Assembly (NCBI GenBank): GCA_037447655.1
Contig: JBBHKE010002200.1
Span: forward strand, 143,393 to 190,742
Direction: 5' to 3'
DNA from: Zygnema cylindricum
Taxonomy: Eukaryota > Streptophyta > Zygnematophyceae > Zygnematales > Zygnemataceae
Length of the DNA stretch: 47,350 nucleotides
The position numbers and the translations under genes were made by a program. Shown here in pieces: positions 9,481 through 20,560 of this stretch (the first letter of the stretch is position 1; the number at the start of each line of letters is the position of its first letter). The notes under the pieces were generated by a model, which made no database searches, was not told the DNA's origin, and worked only from the letters and a program-made list of their open reading frames with translations.

Positions 9481-11090
9481 GTCTAGTTTTAACTTTAGTT
9501 TTAGTCCACATTTTTCCCTGCAATATTTCAATTTAGGAGAGGGCAGTGGTTTTGTCATCATATTAGCCACCAATTCCTCATCAGATCTATATACAAGATT
9601 CACAATCTTATTCTCAACTTTTTCCCTCACAAAACTCAATTTTATGTCTATATGCTTAGGTTTGAAATGATGTTTTAGATTAGCTGCAATTGCAATTGGA
9701 GCTTGATTATCACAAAAGACTTCATGCACCCCCTTCTTCATATACCTTAGTTCTTGCAACAAGGACTTGACCCATGTCAATTTTTTCTCAGCAGAACAAC
9801 AGACCATGTACTCAACCTCCATAGTGGACTGAGCAACCACCTTTTGTTTCTTATTGATCCAACAACAAGCACCTTCCCCTACATACAACACATACCCAGA
9901 AGTGCATCTTCTCATAGGTGCGTCCCTATAACTAGCATCACTCCAAATAGTGATGTCAGTGTGCTCCCCTCCCAAATGCAACCATAACTCTCTAGTTCCC
10001 ACCAGATATCTCATGACTCTCTTGGCTGCCTCCCAATCTCTCTTCCTAAGATCATTAAGACTCCTAGTGAGTACTTCAAGTGCTGCCGCTATGTTCGGTC
10101 TGGTAAAGTTCATAAAAGAGATCAAACTTCGTACGGACTGTCTATAAGGGATAGACTTCATAAACACTCTCTCCTCTGGATTCATGTGATGATCTAAGAT
10201 CATCACTCCCTCTACACTTCCATCACTTACTTTTTTCAAGTCCATGGGAGTGGTACAACTGTTAGGTTTTTCTATCTGAAATTTCTCAAGAATATTACCT
10301 ATTGCTTCTTTCTGAGTAAGCGTGATAATCCTTTTCCCCCTATCTCTCTCCATTTGGATCCCCAAATTGTATTTTGCCTCACCTAAATCCTTAATATAAA
10401 ATCTGCTTCTAAGATCTTTTTTTAGCCAATTGATCTTTTCCAAAAACTTACTGAGCACAAGCAGATCATCCACATAGATTGCAATAAAAATGACACCATT
10501 CTCATCCTCAAACATATAGATAGAATGGTCAAAACTGATCCAAATATATCCCAGACTCGTAAAAAACTCCTCTTAATTATTATTTTACTTTCGGAGAGCT
10601 TGCTTTAGTCCATATAAGGACTTTATGAGCCTGCAGACTTTGCTCTCTTCTCCTTTCTCCACGAATCCCTCGGGTTGTCTCATAAAAATCTCTTCCTCTC
10701 ACTCACCATTAAGAAAGGCAGTCTTCATATCCATTTGGCGTATTTCCATGTCTTCCGCTGCTGCCAGACTGAGGAGAATCCTTACTGATGGGAACCAAAC
10801 AACTAAAGCAAATGTCTCCTCATAGTCAGTCCCCTCCTTTTAGGTGAACCCTTTTGCTACCAATTGAGCCTTATATCTCTCAATGGTATTATCAGGGTTT
10901 AGTTTTAGTTTAAACACCCATTTACAGCGAATCGGTTTCCTATCCGGAGGGCACTCCGCTAGTTCCCAAGTATTTGCTTCCATGATAGAGGGCATCTCAT
11001 CATTTATGGCTCTAATCCATCTGTCTTTCTCTGGACTGTTTACTGCCTCCGAGTATGACTGAGGCTCATCTAAGTAAGATACCTTAGTTA
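9478..11090 (-). pseudogene. pol: C1 reverse transcriptase and RNase H
   Basis: The frame open from 10515 to 9478 (345 aa) starts inside the RT palm with IYVDDLLVLS (active site intact). It runs through DLGEAKYNLGIQMERDRGKR, a Thr-Pro-Met connection block (CTTPMDL), the YRQSVRSLISFMNFTRPNIAAAL block, and RNase H (WSDASYRDAP, STMEVEYMVCCSA, VFCDNQAPIAIA, KHIDIKLSFVREKV). Upstream to about 11090 the RT fingers are readable (LNPDNTIERYKAQLVAKGFT, DYEETF, LSLAAAEDMEI) but carry stops and a frameshift. The stop lies just before the polypurine tract. Coding quality is better in RNase H than in the fingers. Confidence 0.85.
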
Positions 11091-12470
11091 TCTAGTGAGC
11101 CGCCTGTTTTTCTTGAATCCTTTTGTTGCTCCTTCTCCCTCCCTCAAACTCCAAAGCTGGAATGGATGGAAGTCTTGGATTTCTCCTTACTGTCTTATCG
11201 GCTCCCCTATCCATGGAAGCCGATATCGGTCCCTCCTCTTCTGTCTCCTCGAAGTAGATAGGAACGTGTGAGGTTTCCGGTGGATTGTTTGTGTCTTAGA
11301 TCTCCCCTAAATTTGCAAACCCTGTTTCACTCATGTCCCTTTCAAAAAGGATGGTGTCCTCCCCACCTTCAGACTTAAATCTGATCCTTATCCTTTTGGT
11401 ATATTTAAAAGGGTCAAATGACTTCCCTTCATCCATGACAACTAGGTGTTTGACCTGAATGATATCTCTCTTTGCTAAGTCGTAGCCTCTATATCCCTTA
11501 ACATCCTCATCATATCCTACATAGTATCAAGGTTTTCCCTTAGCATCTAGTTTCCAGTTTTTCCTATCAGTGTCAAGACTCTAAACTTGGCTTCTAAATA
11601 CTTTAAGGTGAGAGATATCCGGTTTCCTTCCCACCCACCTATCGTAAGGTGTCATTTCCTTTACAGCTAAGGTAAGGACTCTATTCTTAATGTAGTTGGC
11701 ATAGTTCATGGCCTCTGCCCAAAATCTCTTTCCTATTTTCTTGTCTGCCAACATTATACTTGCACTATCTCCTAATGTTCTGTTCAACCTCTCAGCTACC
11801 CCGTTTTGTTTTGGGTTATATGGTACGGTTTTCTGGCGCTGAACCCCCTCATCTCTCAAGTATTCCTCAAACTAGTTAGAGGTATATTCCCCCCTATTAT
11901 CACTCTTTATCCTCTTGATGGGGGTTCCAAGCAACTTCTCACTCGAAGCTTTATATTCTTTGAAGTAAGTTGATGTTTCAAACTTTGTTTTTAGGAAGTA
12001 GACTCTAGAGTATCTAGACTAGTCATCAGTTATTGTCAACATAAACCTCTTTCCTCCAACCGAAGGTAATTTTGCAGGTCCCTAATATCTGTGTGGACAA
12101 GAACTAGTACTTTCTCACCTCTATATGTGGCGGCTTTGAGAAAGGGAAGTCTGTGAGCCTTACCTTGAGCACAACCACTTCAATCATTCATCATTTCATT
12201 ATCCCCAAGGTGAATGCCTTCTAATACCCAAAGCTTTTTCATTTCCCTCAACCTATCAAAATGCACATGCCCTAATTGTTTATGCCAAATCATCAACTTT
12301 GGAACACCAACTTAGTAAGCATTGTTTTTATTATTACTCAGGTTAAGCCGAAACATTCCTTAGCTACCCTTATATGCCGTTAAATAAACTTCATCCCCAT
12401 ACTTAGTTGTAAAGACTCCCTTTCTAGTGAATGTATTAAACTCGTTGTCATCTAACATAGATGTAGAGAC
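11091..12470 (-). pseudogene. C1 integrase and pre-integrase region
   Basis: On the minus strand the GAG-pre-integrase block (WHKQLGHVHFDRLREMKKL) lies near 12290, followed by a C..C...GKAH region and the catalytic core. A clean open stretch is 11859-11581 (TVPYNPKQNGVAERLNRTLG with the catalytic Glu, FWAEAMNYANYIKNRVLT). The C-terminal domain follows (LDAKGKP, YVGYDEDVKGYRGYDLAKR), then a linker rich in Glu, Ser and Asp to about 11091. Several stops and shifts interrupt it, so it is inactive. Confidence 0.8.
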
Positions 12471-12700
12471 AAGATTTTTACTCAGCTGAGGAATGTAGAG
12501 TACATCTGAGAATGTGAGTATATGTCTTACCCTCCACTAAGAATTTTAGAACTACTGACCCCACTAGATCTGTAGTAACCACTCTCCCATCCCCATACTC
12601 TATCTCTACGGTAGGGATCTTTCTTGGCTTATTGAAGAATTCCTTATCAAGACACATATGCATGGATGCACGTGAGTCGATGATCCATCCTTCTTGTGGA
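12471..12700 (-). pseudogene. C1 aspartic protease, catalytic Gly lost
   Basis: The minus strand reads GWIIDSRASMHMCLDKEFF at about 12690-12640, followed by KIPTVEIEYGDGRVVTTDLV. C2 and R have DSGAS at this point; C1 has DSRAS, a Gly-to-Arg change in the catalytic triad that should abolish activity. The frame breaks soon after HILRCT. Confidence 0.75.
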
Positions 12701-13232
12701 ACTTCCTGATTCGCTTCCTAGGGCACACTTGTTTCTCCGAGGGATCTCCTTCTCCTCCAAACTCTCGTCAAGAAGAACCTCCCCATCCTCCTCAAAAGAC
12801 TCATCCTCGGTTTCTCGTCACTTTTGTGAACACAAGTGCATTTTTCTTCCCTCCGAAAGAGCCCCCTCCATGGTTTTGAGCCTCATTTCCCACAACATAA
12901 TCCGATAGCAGTACTGACTTTAAAAATGAGGCCCTCTCAGACCTCGTCTCCACCACTCTTTCCCTATGTACGCTTTATTCGTCCTTCCCATTGATCCTCT
13001 CTTCGGGAGATCGCTTCTTCTTTCCCGTTCATGATGTTTCCTCACAGATATCATCCATTGATTCCATACATAAACCATCACCACTGTGCCTCAGACACCA
13101 GGCGTTCCCATACCTGTCTGCAACTCAGATGAGTGCTAACTTTCATTCATCAGCCTGCCTCACTCCGTCCATCTACAAAAGAAAGATCATTAAAGTAATC
13201 TAACATCTTTCCTCCTTTGTAAGTGTAACTCA
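12701..13232 (-). pseudogene. C1 gag C-terminal remnant
   Basis: The stretch between recognisable gag and protease matches, in short pieces, the second gag of C2 (LVSYTYK...GKMLDY and an acidic EEDGKVLLD-like linker before the protease). Frameshifts and stops prevent a continuous reading, and the zinc knuckle present in C2 is not visible. The plus-strand open frames here are shadows. Confidence 0.45.
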
Positions 13233-13739
13233 CTAGCTTTTCCTTGCCAAATGGAGCTCCTGAATAGAACTACCTCTATAGATCTCCACCAAACTCACCC
13301 ACAACTCCTCAGCCTTGTAAATGTGAAGGTGAGGGGTGGCTAAAGCTTGAGTGAGGTGCCTTAGAATGAAGTTCTTGGCAGCCATGTTTACATCTACCCA
13401 CATTTGAGTATCGTTCTCCAATGTCTTCACGGCCGCCTCTCCAGGTGCGAAGGCAATAAGGGTGAGGGGTGTCCCCTTCCCTTTCCCCTTTCCGGACACA
13501 CTGCTGTCCCCATCATCTGCCTCCTCCGCGTAAGGAGTCGCTGGTGTAGGAAACATTACTCATCTTCATCTTGGCGGTGTTCTTGAAAGTGGATGTTTCA
13601 CTTGTCCACAGACGATACCCCAATATTGTTTTTCGCACAAAGCCCCCATCATCATGGCTTCCCAATAGATGAACCTAGATCCATTGAAGGTGGGCACCCT
13701 AAAGGGTGGGCCCATAACTTGCAATTTTGTGCCCTCCAT
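13233..13739 (-). pseudogene. gag: C1 gag (type I), start codon inside the LTR
   Basis: The ATG at 13739 lies in the last 20 bases of the 5' LTR. The reading is MEGTKL from the LTR, then QVMGPP encoded across the PBS, then FRVPTFNGSRFIYWEAMMMG, the copia gag F-DG-x-YW start. A stop follows after GQVKHPLSRTPPR. The frame resumes at 13556 with TPYAEEADDGDSSVSGKGKG and a helical block (NDTQMWVDVNMAAKNFILRH, KAEELWVSLVEIYRG) typical of UBN2-type copia gag. The same blocks recur in C2 at 17019-17369. Confidence 0.8.
13705..13719 (-). other. Half-tRNA primer-binding site of C1 (one change)
   Basis: The minus strand reads AGTTATGGGCCCACC, directly abutting the LTR end at 13720. It differs at the first base from GGTTATGGGCCCACC in C2, C3 and R. 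The change is silent in gag (CAG to CAA, both Gln). It complements nucleotides 25-39 of plant initiator tRNA-Met apart from that base. Confidence 0.8.
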
Positions 13740-14499
13740 TGGACTACAGAAAACTGAAAGCCTCTAGATTGTTTTTAACTAACCCACTTCAATCCACAAC
13801 CATTGATGCTCAAGAAGGCAAACTGACAGTTTGACTGCAACCCTGTACAGCATGGATTCCACTGAGCCCGTAGCAAAAAGAATCACAGAAAACGACCTTT
13901 CATCCAATAAGTTATGAGCCGGCAAAAATGCCAATTTTATACAAAGCTCTCTTAGAGAGAGGTGACTACCTACCAAATTTTCCTAAGTCCTAAATCCCTC
14001 TCACCACTCCTATCTACTGAAGTACAGACCAATCACATGAGTGTAAAGAACAGGAAGGTAGTATGGTCGATGTCCTTTTTGTACGGCCTGTGTACGACAA
14101 GGCCACTGAGTGGACGAGTGTCACTTTTCCACTCATCCGTATGTTCCCTGGAGTTTATGCGACCAAATGTTATCCCTCCACGTGGCGCTAAGTCATGCCA
14201 CGTTCGTAAACACCAAAGTGGCCATTCCGCGATCTCGGCAGTGATATGCACCGTTTGATTGAATTCAATATTAAATGTCGACCGTCGAAACAAATGTCCG
14301 ATTCATTTGTTTCATGCGAAATGACGTCCGCACTGAAACTTTAATTAGTTCTATATTCCTTTGTTCACATTTCAGTTAATCGGTTTCAAAACCATGTATT
14401 AGTTTAAATACGTATCACACCCCATGTAATTTAACGAACTTCACGACAGACTGGTTAGAGCTACCAGCTACACCGTACTCTATCGGTCGGAGGTTCGAG
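13720..14499 (-). repeat. 5' LTR of C1, truncated
   Basis: The minus-strand LTR low end is AAAATTGCA at 13720. Sequence is collinear with the C1 3' LTR up to GGTTCGAG near 14499, where it is replaced by a GA-rich run and an N gap, so about 230 bp of U3 are missing. It includes the tRNA-like segment at about 14452-14499, where the B box is cut (GGTTCGAG then ACAGAG). Confidence 0.8.
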
Positions 14500-14544
14500 A
14501 CAGAGAGAGAGTGAGAGAGAGAGAGAAGAGAGAGAAAGAGAGAG
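14498..14544. repeat. GA microsatellite beside the assembly gap
   Basis: A GA-rich run with a few interruptions runs directly into the 10-N gap at 14545-14554. It replaces the start of the C1 5' LTR. Gap size is unknown, since 10 N is a placeholder length. Confidence 0.9.
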
Positions 14545-14554
14545 NNNNNNNNNN

Positions 14555-15658
14555 GGGCAGGAAAAGTAAAGGAAAATATGATTGTATAAATTGGTTTAAA
14601 TATGTTAGTATAAAAGGAAATGAAAAGGACGGGCAACCTGCCTCCACCTCCTCTCTCTAGCCCCCATACTTGTTGTAGTCACTGAAGGATAGAGAGGGTG
14701 GTTGATCCATGGTTGCCTTAGTTCAAAAGGCAATTGATTTTAGTAGGTTACTAAAAATATATATGACGAACCCAGGATTTGTTACCAGTACCTACCGTTC
14801 ATCAAGTTGGCCGATAACAGTCAACTTTATCCTATTAGACTAGGACCAATGCTAAATGCTATAGGGTATAATAGATATATATTTATTTAAGAGTAAACGA
14901 ATTCAGTTAATTGATACTATATACAACATGCATAGATATAGTTTTGTAAAAGTACAAAGTACGATACTATTTTGAAACGGATACCACGCAAGTATTTATG
15001 ACGGCTGAGATTGCAGTTTGGTTCATATCTGACGGCACACATCATCACCGAGATCCCGGAATGGTCACTTTGGCGTTTTGTAACGTGGTATGACCTGGCG
15101 CCACGTGAAGAGATCACATTTGGTCGCTGGAATTTCGAGGAACGTACGGACGAGTGAAAAGTGGACACGCGTCCGCTTAATAGCCTTCTCATACATAGAC
15201 CGTACAAAAGGTACACCGGCAGTAGTACTTTTTGGTACGGCACAGTATTCTGATTGGTTCGTATTTCAGTAGATAGAATTTATTTGAGGGAATCAGGACT
15301 TAGAATATTTTGGTAAGCAGTCACCTTTCTCTTTGAGAGTTTGTACGAATTGGCATTTTTTCTGCCTCATAACTTATCGCCTGGTTGGGCGTTTTCAGAG
15401 ATTCTTTTTCCTTCAGACTCAAAGGAGTCCCGGTTGCACAGGTTGTAGTCAGAATGTCTGCTTGTATGCTTGGGTAGCAGTGGTTGCCATTGAAAGTGGG
15501 TTAGTTAGTAACTATCTAGAGGCTTCTTGTATCTTATTGTCCAATGGACGACACAGAATTGCATTATTTGCTTTTTTATAAACTTGGAGTCGAGACTATC
15601 TAGATTAGCTTCTTTTGATTTGCGAATTCTGTGTGGAAATGGAGCCCATAGAATTTCA
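14555..15658 (+). repeat. 5' LTR of copia element C2 (type II), start lost in gap
   Basis: Similarity to the C2 3' LTR begins near TTTAAATATGTTAG (about 14592) and runs to ATAGAATTTCA at 15658. The LTR holds a relic of the type I end (ATGGACGACACAGAATTGCA at about 15544-15563). A further stretch of about 95 bp then ends in the type II end ATGGAGCCCATAGAATTTCA (15639-15658). The leader hairpin GACTCAAAGGAGTC is kept. The region of the antisense tRNA-like segment (near 14770-14830) is present but degraded. Confidence 0.8.
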
Positions 15659-16992
15659 GGTTATGGGCCCACCATCGAGGGTGCCTATGTTTGATGGAGT
15701 AGAATTCACTTATTCGGAGTTTACGATGGAGGGATTGCTTTTCGAAAAGCACTTGTGGGGAAATGTTTTTGGGACAAGTGAGGTGTCCGCCACCAGGTTT
15801 TGGAGGAGCTCACATATGGAGAATAATCTAGGGCTTCCCAGAAAACGAACCGGAGTTCAAATCCTACGGAAGTGGAAGGGGAAAAACGGAAGAAGGGAAA
15901 AGGAACACCGTTGGTAAGGGGAGCTTGGCTCTCGGCTACGGTTCCACTTGTGGGGGTTATAACTGAACCAAAAACTAAAGAAAATGATAGGAAAATTTGG
16001 AAAAACATCTCATACTTAGATATGTGTCTAAGTCTATAGCTATCACTCTTTTAAGTCTAACTAAGTTTTCGGAAATATGGGAAACACTAATTCAGATTTA
16101 TAAGAGTGAGACTATATAGAGGCAGCAGTAAGTAAAATAAGAAATAAAGGCCTATGTTTATAAAGGCGGTAGCATGATAGAGTTTTGCAATGATATTGTT
16201 GCGTTATATGTTAAGCTTGCTAGTGCGGGATATGTAGAATCTGAGGAGAGAAAAATTAATACACTAATCATCAAGATACCATATGGTTACGAAGACATCT
16301 TTTACCGTATGCACGGAATTGACGTCTCCTCATGGACTTGAAGCATTACCATGGAGATAATTCTTGTGAGGGAAAACACTTTGGAGCTTCGTATAGGAAG
16401 TAACACGAAGATTGCATTTACAGCTGGTGGTGACTGGCGGAAGCGTTATATGAGGAACAGCGGTGATGAGCAGAACCGTAATGAGAGGAAAAAAGACAAA
16501 GGTAAACTTATCAGAACATTGGTGGAAAGAGAGTTAGAATTAAGAAAGGGGAGCTTTGAAAAAAGGGGTTTGCTTCTTTTGTAGAAAACCGGGTCACTAT
16601 ATGGAGGAGTGTCCTTGTTTGGAAGAAATTAGAAGTTGGAGTGTGAATGAGGAGGTAGAAGGGGAAGAGGAGAAAGACGATGAAGAAATCTTAGAGCTTC
16701 TTCACATCAGTACAATGGAGAAGAGAGGAAAGTACACAGAAATTCCACAAAGGCAACAATGTGCTTTTGGAGGTATTAGGCAAGTAAAGAGAAAGGAGGT
16801 ACTTGAGGATGTTGGGGAGTGTAGAGTGTATGACTTAGAAATGAGAAAGTCAGATCTAGGATCCATAAGTGAAAATGGGAAAAATAAAATTAATGAGGAT
16901 AATTTTATAGACAATTTGGAAACAGAAAACTTGTTGGAAAATGAGACTTCAATGGATTCCGAGGAAAGGGGAGAAGTGAAACTAGAAGAGGT
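15639..16992 (+). pseudogene. gag: C2 first gag (type II), start codon in LTR
   Basis: The ATG at 15639 is in the LTR. The reading is MEPIEFQVMGPPSRVPMFDG, then EFTYSEFTMEGLLFEKHLWG. After frame breaks the UBN2-like helices follow (NDRKIW, AITLLSLTKFSEIWETLIQIYKSE, MIEFCNDIVALYVKLASAGYVESEERK, INTLIIKIPYGYEDIFYRMHGID). A basic stretch leads to a zinc knuckle CFFCRKPGHYMEEC (CX2CX4HX4C) at about 16570-16610 and a highly acidic C-terminus (EEKDDEEILELLH, NEDNFIDNLETENLLENE). At about 16992 it switches into a second, different gag. Stops near 16120 and elsewhere disable it. Confidence 0.8.
15659..15673 (+). other. Half-tRNA primer-binding site of C2
   Basis: GGTTATGGGCCCACC directly follows the LTR end and continues with A, giving 16 bases. 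Plant initiator tRNA-Met contains GGTGGGCCCATAACC in its anticodon arm (nucleotides 25-39 counted along the chain), the exact complement. Drosophila copia and yeast Ty5 prime in this way from a half-tRNA. Within gag the PBS encodes V-M-G-P-P. Confidence 0.9.
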
Positions 16993-17864
16993 CTTACTGG
17001 GGTATCGTCAGTGGACAAGTGAAACGTCCACCTTCGGGAACTCCACCAGGATTTGGAAGAGTAAGGTTTCTTGCAGCAACGGTTGCCTTAGCCGAGGAGG
17101 CAGATCAGGGGGACAGCAGTGTATCCAAAAAGAGGAAAGGGAAGGAGACACCCCTCACTCCTATTGCCACAATATCGGGAGCAGCGACCGTGAAGACCGC
17201 GGAGAACGATACTCAAATGTGGGAGGATGTAAACATGGCGGCCAAGAACTTCATGCAGAGGGACCTCAATCAAGCTTTCGCCACCCCTCATCTTCACATT
17301 TACAAGGCCGAGGAGTTGTGGGTGAGTTTGGTGGAGATTTATAGAGCTCAAACTATTCAGGATCTCTAGTTGGCTGAGCAAAAGCTAGTGAGTTACACTT
17401 ACAAACGAGGAAAGATGTTAGATTACTGTAATGATCTTTCTTGTTTGTATATGGAGATTGAAAGTGCCGCGTGGATAGGTACAATGAAAATGAAAGTTAA
17501 CACCGTTATCATGAAGTTACCAGATGAGTACAAGAACATAGTGTATCGAGTATAAGAAATGCCTGATAGTTCATGGAAATGGAACACATTGGTCATGATA
17601 AAAATTGTGCAGGAAAACACAATGGAGATTTGGAGAGGAAAGAGCATTCAAGCTCTAGCCATAGAAAGGGATCCATGGGGGAAGGACCCGAAGAAACCAT
17701 ACAAAGGGGAAAGAGATCATTCTGGAAGACCGAGGCCCCCAAAGGGTCTTTGTCATTTTTGCAAAAAGCCGAAACACTTCATCGCAGATTGTGTCAAGCT
17801 GTCGGAGCTGAGGCTCTAAGAGAATCGTGGAGGGGGTTCTACCGGAGGTAAGAAAAAGGCACTT
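16993..17864 (+). pseudogene. C2 second gag (type I), 5' end missing
   Basis: Sequence equivalent to C1 gag begins mid-protein (YWGIV-GQVKRPPSGTPPGFG) at about 16993. It continues in the frame 17019-17369 (AEEADQGDSSVSKKRKGKE, NDTQMWEDVNMAAKNFMQRD, KAEELWVSLVEIYR) and 17370-17555 (LVSYTYKRGKMLDYCNDLS, NTVIMKLPDEYKNIVYRV), then a zinc knuckle CHFCKKPKHFIADC (CX2CX4HX4C) near 17755. It leads into the protease. It has no LTR or start codon of its own, so it was joined to the first gag by recombination or template switching. Confidence 0.8.
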
Positions 17865-18356
17865 GTGGTTACAAAAGTGACAGGAGAAACTGAGGATGAG
17901 TCTTTTGAGGAGGATGGGAAGCTTCTTCTTGACGAGAGTCAGGAGGAGAAGGAGATCCCTCGAAGACAGAAGTCTGCCTTTGGAGCAATTCAGGAAGCTC
18001 CACAGGAAGGATGGATCATCGACTCAGGTGCATCCATGTATATGTGTCATGATAAGGAACTCTTCACTAAGCTAAGAAAGATCCCTACTATAGAGATAGA
18101 GTATGGGGGTGGGAGAGTGGTTATTACAAATCTAGTGGGATCACTAGATTTGAAAGTCTTAGTGGAGGGTAAGACATCTATGCTTACATTCTCAAAGGTA
18201 CTCTACATTCCTCAGCTGAGTAAAAATCTTGTCTCTACGTCTGTGTTAGGTGACAAAGAGTTTGATACTTCAATAGAAAGGGAAGCTTTACTGCTAAGTA
18301 TAGGGATGAAGTTTACTTCACGGCAGAGAAGGGTGGCCAAGGAATGTTTAGATTGA
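17865..18356 (+). pseudogene. C2 aspartic protease
   Basis: The open frame of 163 aa starts with an acidic linker (EDESFEEDGKLLLDESQEEKE), then GWIIDSGASMYMCHDKELF with an intact D-S-G, IEIEYGGGRVVITNLVGS, VLYIPQLSKNLVSTSVL and a GDKEF turn, the standard layout of copia protease. The frame shifts near 18350 before the pre-integrase block. The catalytic site looks intact, but the polyprotein upstream and downstream is broken. Confidence 0.8.
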
Positions 18357-19600
18357 ACCTGAGTAATGAAAAGAAGAATGCTTACTATTTTGGTGTTCCT
18401 AAGTTGATGATTTGGCATAAGCGGTTGGGGCATGTGGATTTTGAGAGGTTGAGGGAAATGAAAAAACTTGGGGTTGTAGAAGGCATTCAGTTTGGGGATA
18501 ATAAAATGATGGATGATTGTAGTGGCTGTGCTCAAGGTAAGGCGCACATGCTTCCATTTCCCAAAGCCGCCACATATAGAGGTGAGAAAGTATTAGATTT
18601 GGTCCACACTGATATTTGGGGACCTGCAAAATTACCTTCGGTTGGAGGAAAGAGGTTCATGATAACAATAACCGATGATTGGTCTAGATACTCTAGAGTC
18701 TACTTTCTAAAAACAAGGTCTGAAGCATCAACTTACTTCAAAGAATATAAAGCCTGGTGTGAGAAGTTGCATGAAACCCCTATTAAGAGGATAATGAGTG
18801 ATAATGGGTGGGAATATACCTCTAACCAGTTTGAGAAATATCTGTGAGATGAGGGAGTTCAGCACCAGAAAATTGTACCATATAACCCAAAACTAAATGG
18901 GGTAGCTGAAAGATTGAACCGAACACTAGGAGATAGTGTATGTAGTATGTTGGCTGACAAGAAAATAGGAAAGAGTTTTTGGGCAGAAGCCATGATTTGT
19001 ACAAGCTACATTAAGAATAGAGTCCTTACCTCAGCCCTAAAGAGAATGACACCTTATGTGAGATGGGTTGGAAGGAAACCAGATATCTCACACCTTAAAG
19101 TATGCGGTAGCAAGGTTTACAGTCTTGACACGGATAGGAATAACTGGAAACTAGATGCTAAGGGAAAACCGCGTTACTTTGTGGGATATGATGAGGATGT
19201 TAAAGGATACAGAGTCTATGACTTAGCGAAGAAAAATATCATTATGGTCAAACACCTAGTTGTCATGGATGAAGGTAAGTCATTTGACCCCTTCAAATAT
19301 ACAAAGAAGATAAAAATAAGATTTGAGCTCGAAAGTGAGGAGAACTCGGTTGTTCCCAAAAAAAGACATGAATGAAACCGTGATGGCACATTCGGGGGAG
19401 ATCCAAGATACAAGGGATTCACCAGAAACATCACATAACCTTATGGACTTCGAGGAGAAAGAAGACGTGGGATCAGAACCGGCTTCTATGGACAGGGGAG
19501 CCAATGAGACAGTGAGGAGAAATCTAAGACTTCCATCCATTCTAGCTTCAGATTTTGAGGGAGGGAGAAGGAGCAGCAAAAGGATCCAGAAAAAACAGGC
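18344..19600 (+). pseudogene. C2 integrase
   Basis: The pre-integrase block reads IWHKRLGHVDFERLREMKKL, then CSGCAQGKAH. The core has HTDIWGP (Asp 1), TDDWSRYSRVYFLKTRSEA, SDNGWEYTS (Asp 2) and NGVAERLNRTLG (Glu), so the D-D-E triad is present. One stop (TGA at 18846-18848) lies between Asp 2 and Glu, replacing an Arg-like codon. The C-terminal domain runs GRKPDISHLKVCGSKVYSL, KPRYFVGYDEDVKGYRVYDL to 19375, then a frameshift into an acidic linker. Among the C1 and C2 genes it is one of the least damaged. Confidence 0.85.
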
Positions 19601-20560
19601 CACTTATAAGGTAACTAAGCTATCTCACCCAGATGAGCCTCAGTCTTACTCGGAGGCAGTGAATAGTCCGGAGAAAAAAAGATGGATTAGAGCCATAAAT
19701 GATGAGATGGCCTCCATCATGGAAGCAAATACTTGGGAACTAGCGGATTGTCCTCCAGACATAAAACCTATTGGGTGTAAATGGGTATTTAAACTAAACC
19801 TCAACCCAGATAATACCTTTGAGAGATATAAGGCTTGATTGGTAGCGAAATGATTCACCCAAAAAGAGGGGATTGACTATGAGGAGACCTTTGCTCCAGT
19901 TGTTCGGTTCCCATCAGTAAGGATTCTCCTCAGTCTGGCAGCAACGCAAGACATGGAAATACACCAGATGGACATTAAGACTGCTTTCCTTAATGGTGAG
20001 TTAAAGGAAGAGTTTTTAATGAGGCAACCGGAGGGGTTCGTAGAGACAAGAGAAGGGAGCAAAGTGTGCAGGCTCATAAAGTCCTTATATGGACTGAAGC
20101 ACGCTCCACGACAGTGGAATAAAAACTAGATGAGTTTCTCACCGGTATGGGGTATATCCGAATCAGCTATGACTATGCTATCTATATGTTTGAAGATGAG
20201 AATGGTGTCATTTTTATTGCAATTTATGTTGATCATCTGCTTGTGTTGAGTAAATCTTTAGAAAATTCAATAAGTTAAAGAAAGATCTTAGAAGCACATT
20301 TAATATGAAGGATTTAGGGGAGGCAAGATATATTTTGGGGATTTCAAATGGAGAGAGATAGGGGAAAGAAGATTATCAGACTTACTCAAAAATAAACAAT
20401 AGGTAATATGCTTGAGAAATTCCAGGTGGAAAATGCTAACAGTCGTACCACTCCCATGGATTAGAAAAAAGTAAGTGATTAGAGTGTAGAAGGAGGAGTG
20501 ATGATTTTTGATGATCAGATGAGTCCAGAGGAGAGAGAGTTTATGAAGTCTATCCCTTAT
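19601..20560 (+). pseudogene. C2 reverse transcriptase
   Basis: The fingers and palm are readable: WIRAINDEMASIMEANTWEL, CKWVFKLNLNPDNTFERYKA, then a stop, DYEETFAPVVRFPSVRILLS, KTAFLNGELKEE, VCRLIKSLYGLK. The active site reads YVDHLLVLS in place of YVDDLL, an Asp-to-His loss of a catalytic metal ligand. Frameshifts near 20130 and 20265 and several stops follow. It matches C1 and the inverted fragment at 21846-22401. Confidence 0.8.

Noticed and set aside
15569-15660. A conventional tRNA-Met PBS in the 95-bp stretch after the relic type I end of C2
   Set aside because: Only loose similarity to TGGTATCAGAGC (about 8-9 of 12 at best in C3 near 23075), and it lies inside the LTR as defined by the solo LTR with its target duplication.
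17088-17381. Minus-strand 97-aa frame
   Set aside because: It is the antisense shadow of the C2 second gag.
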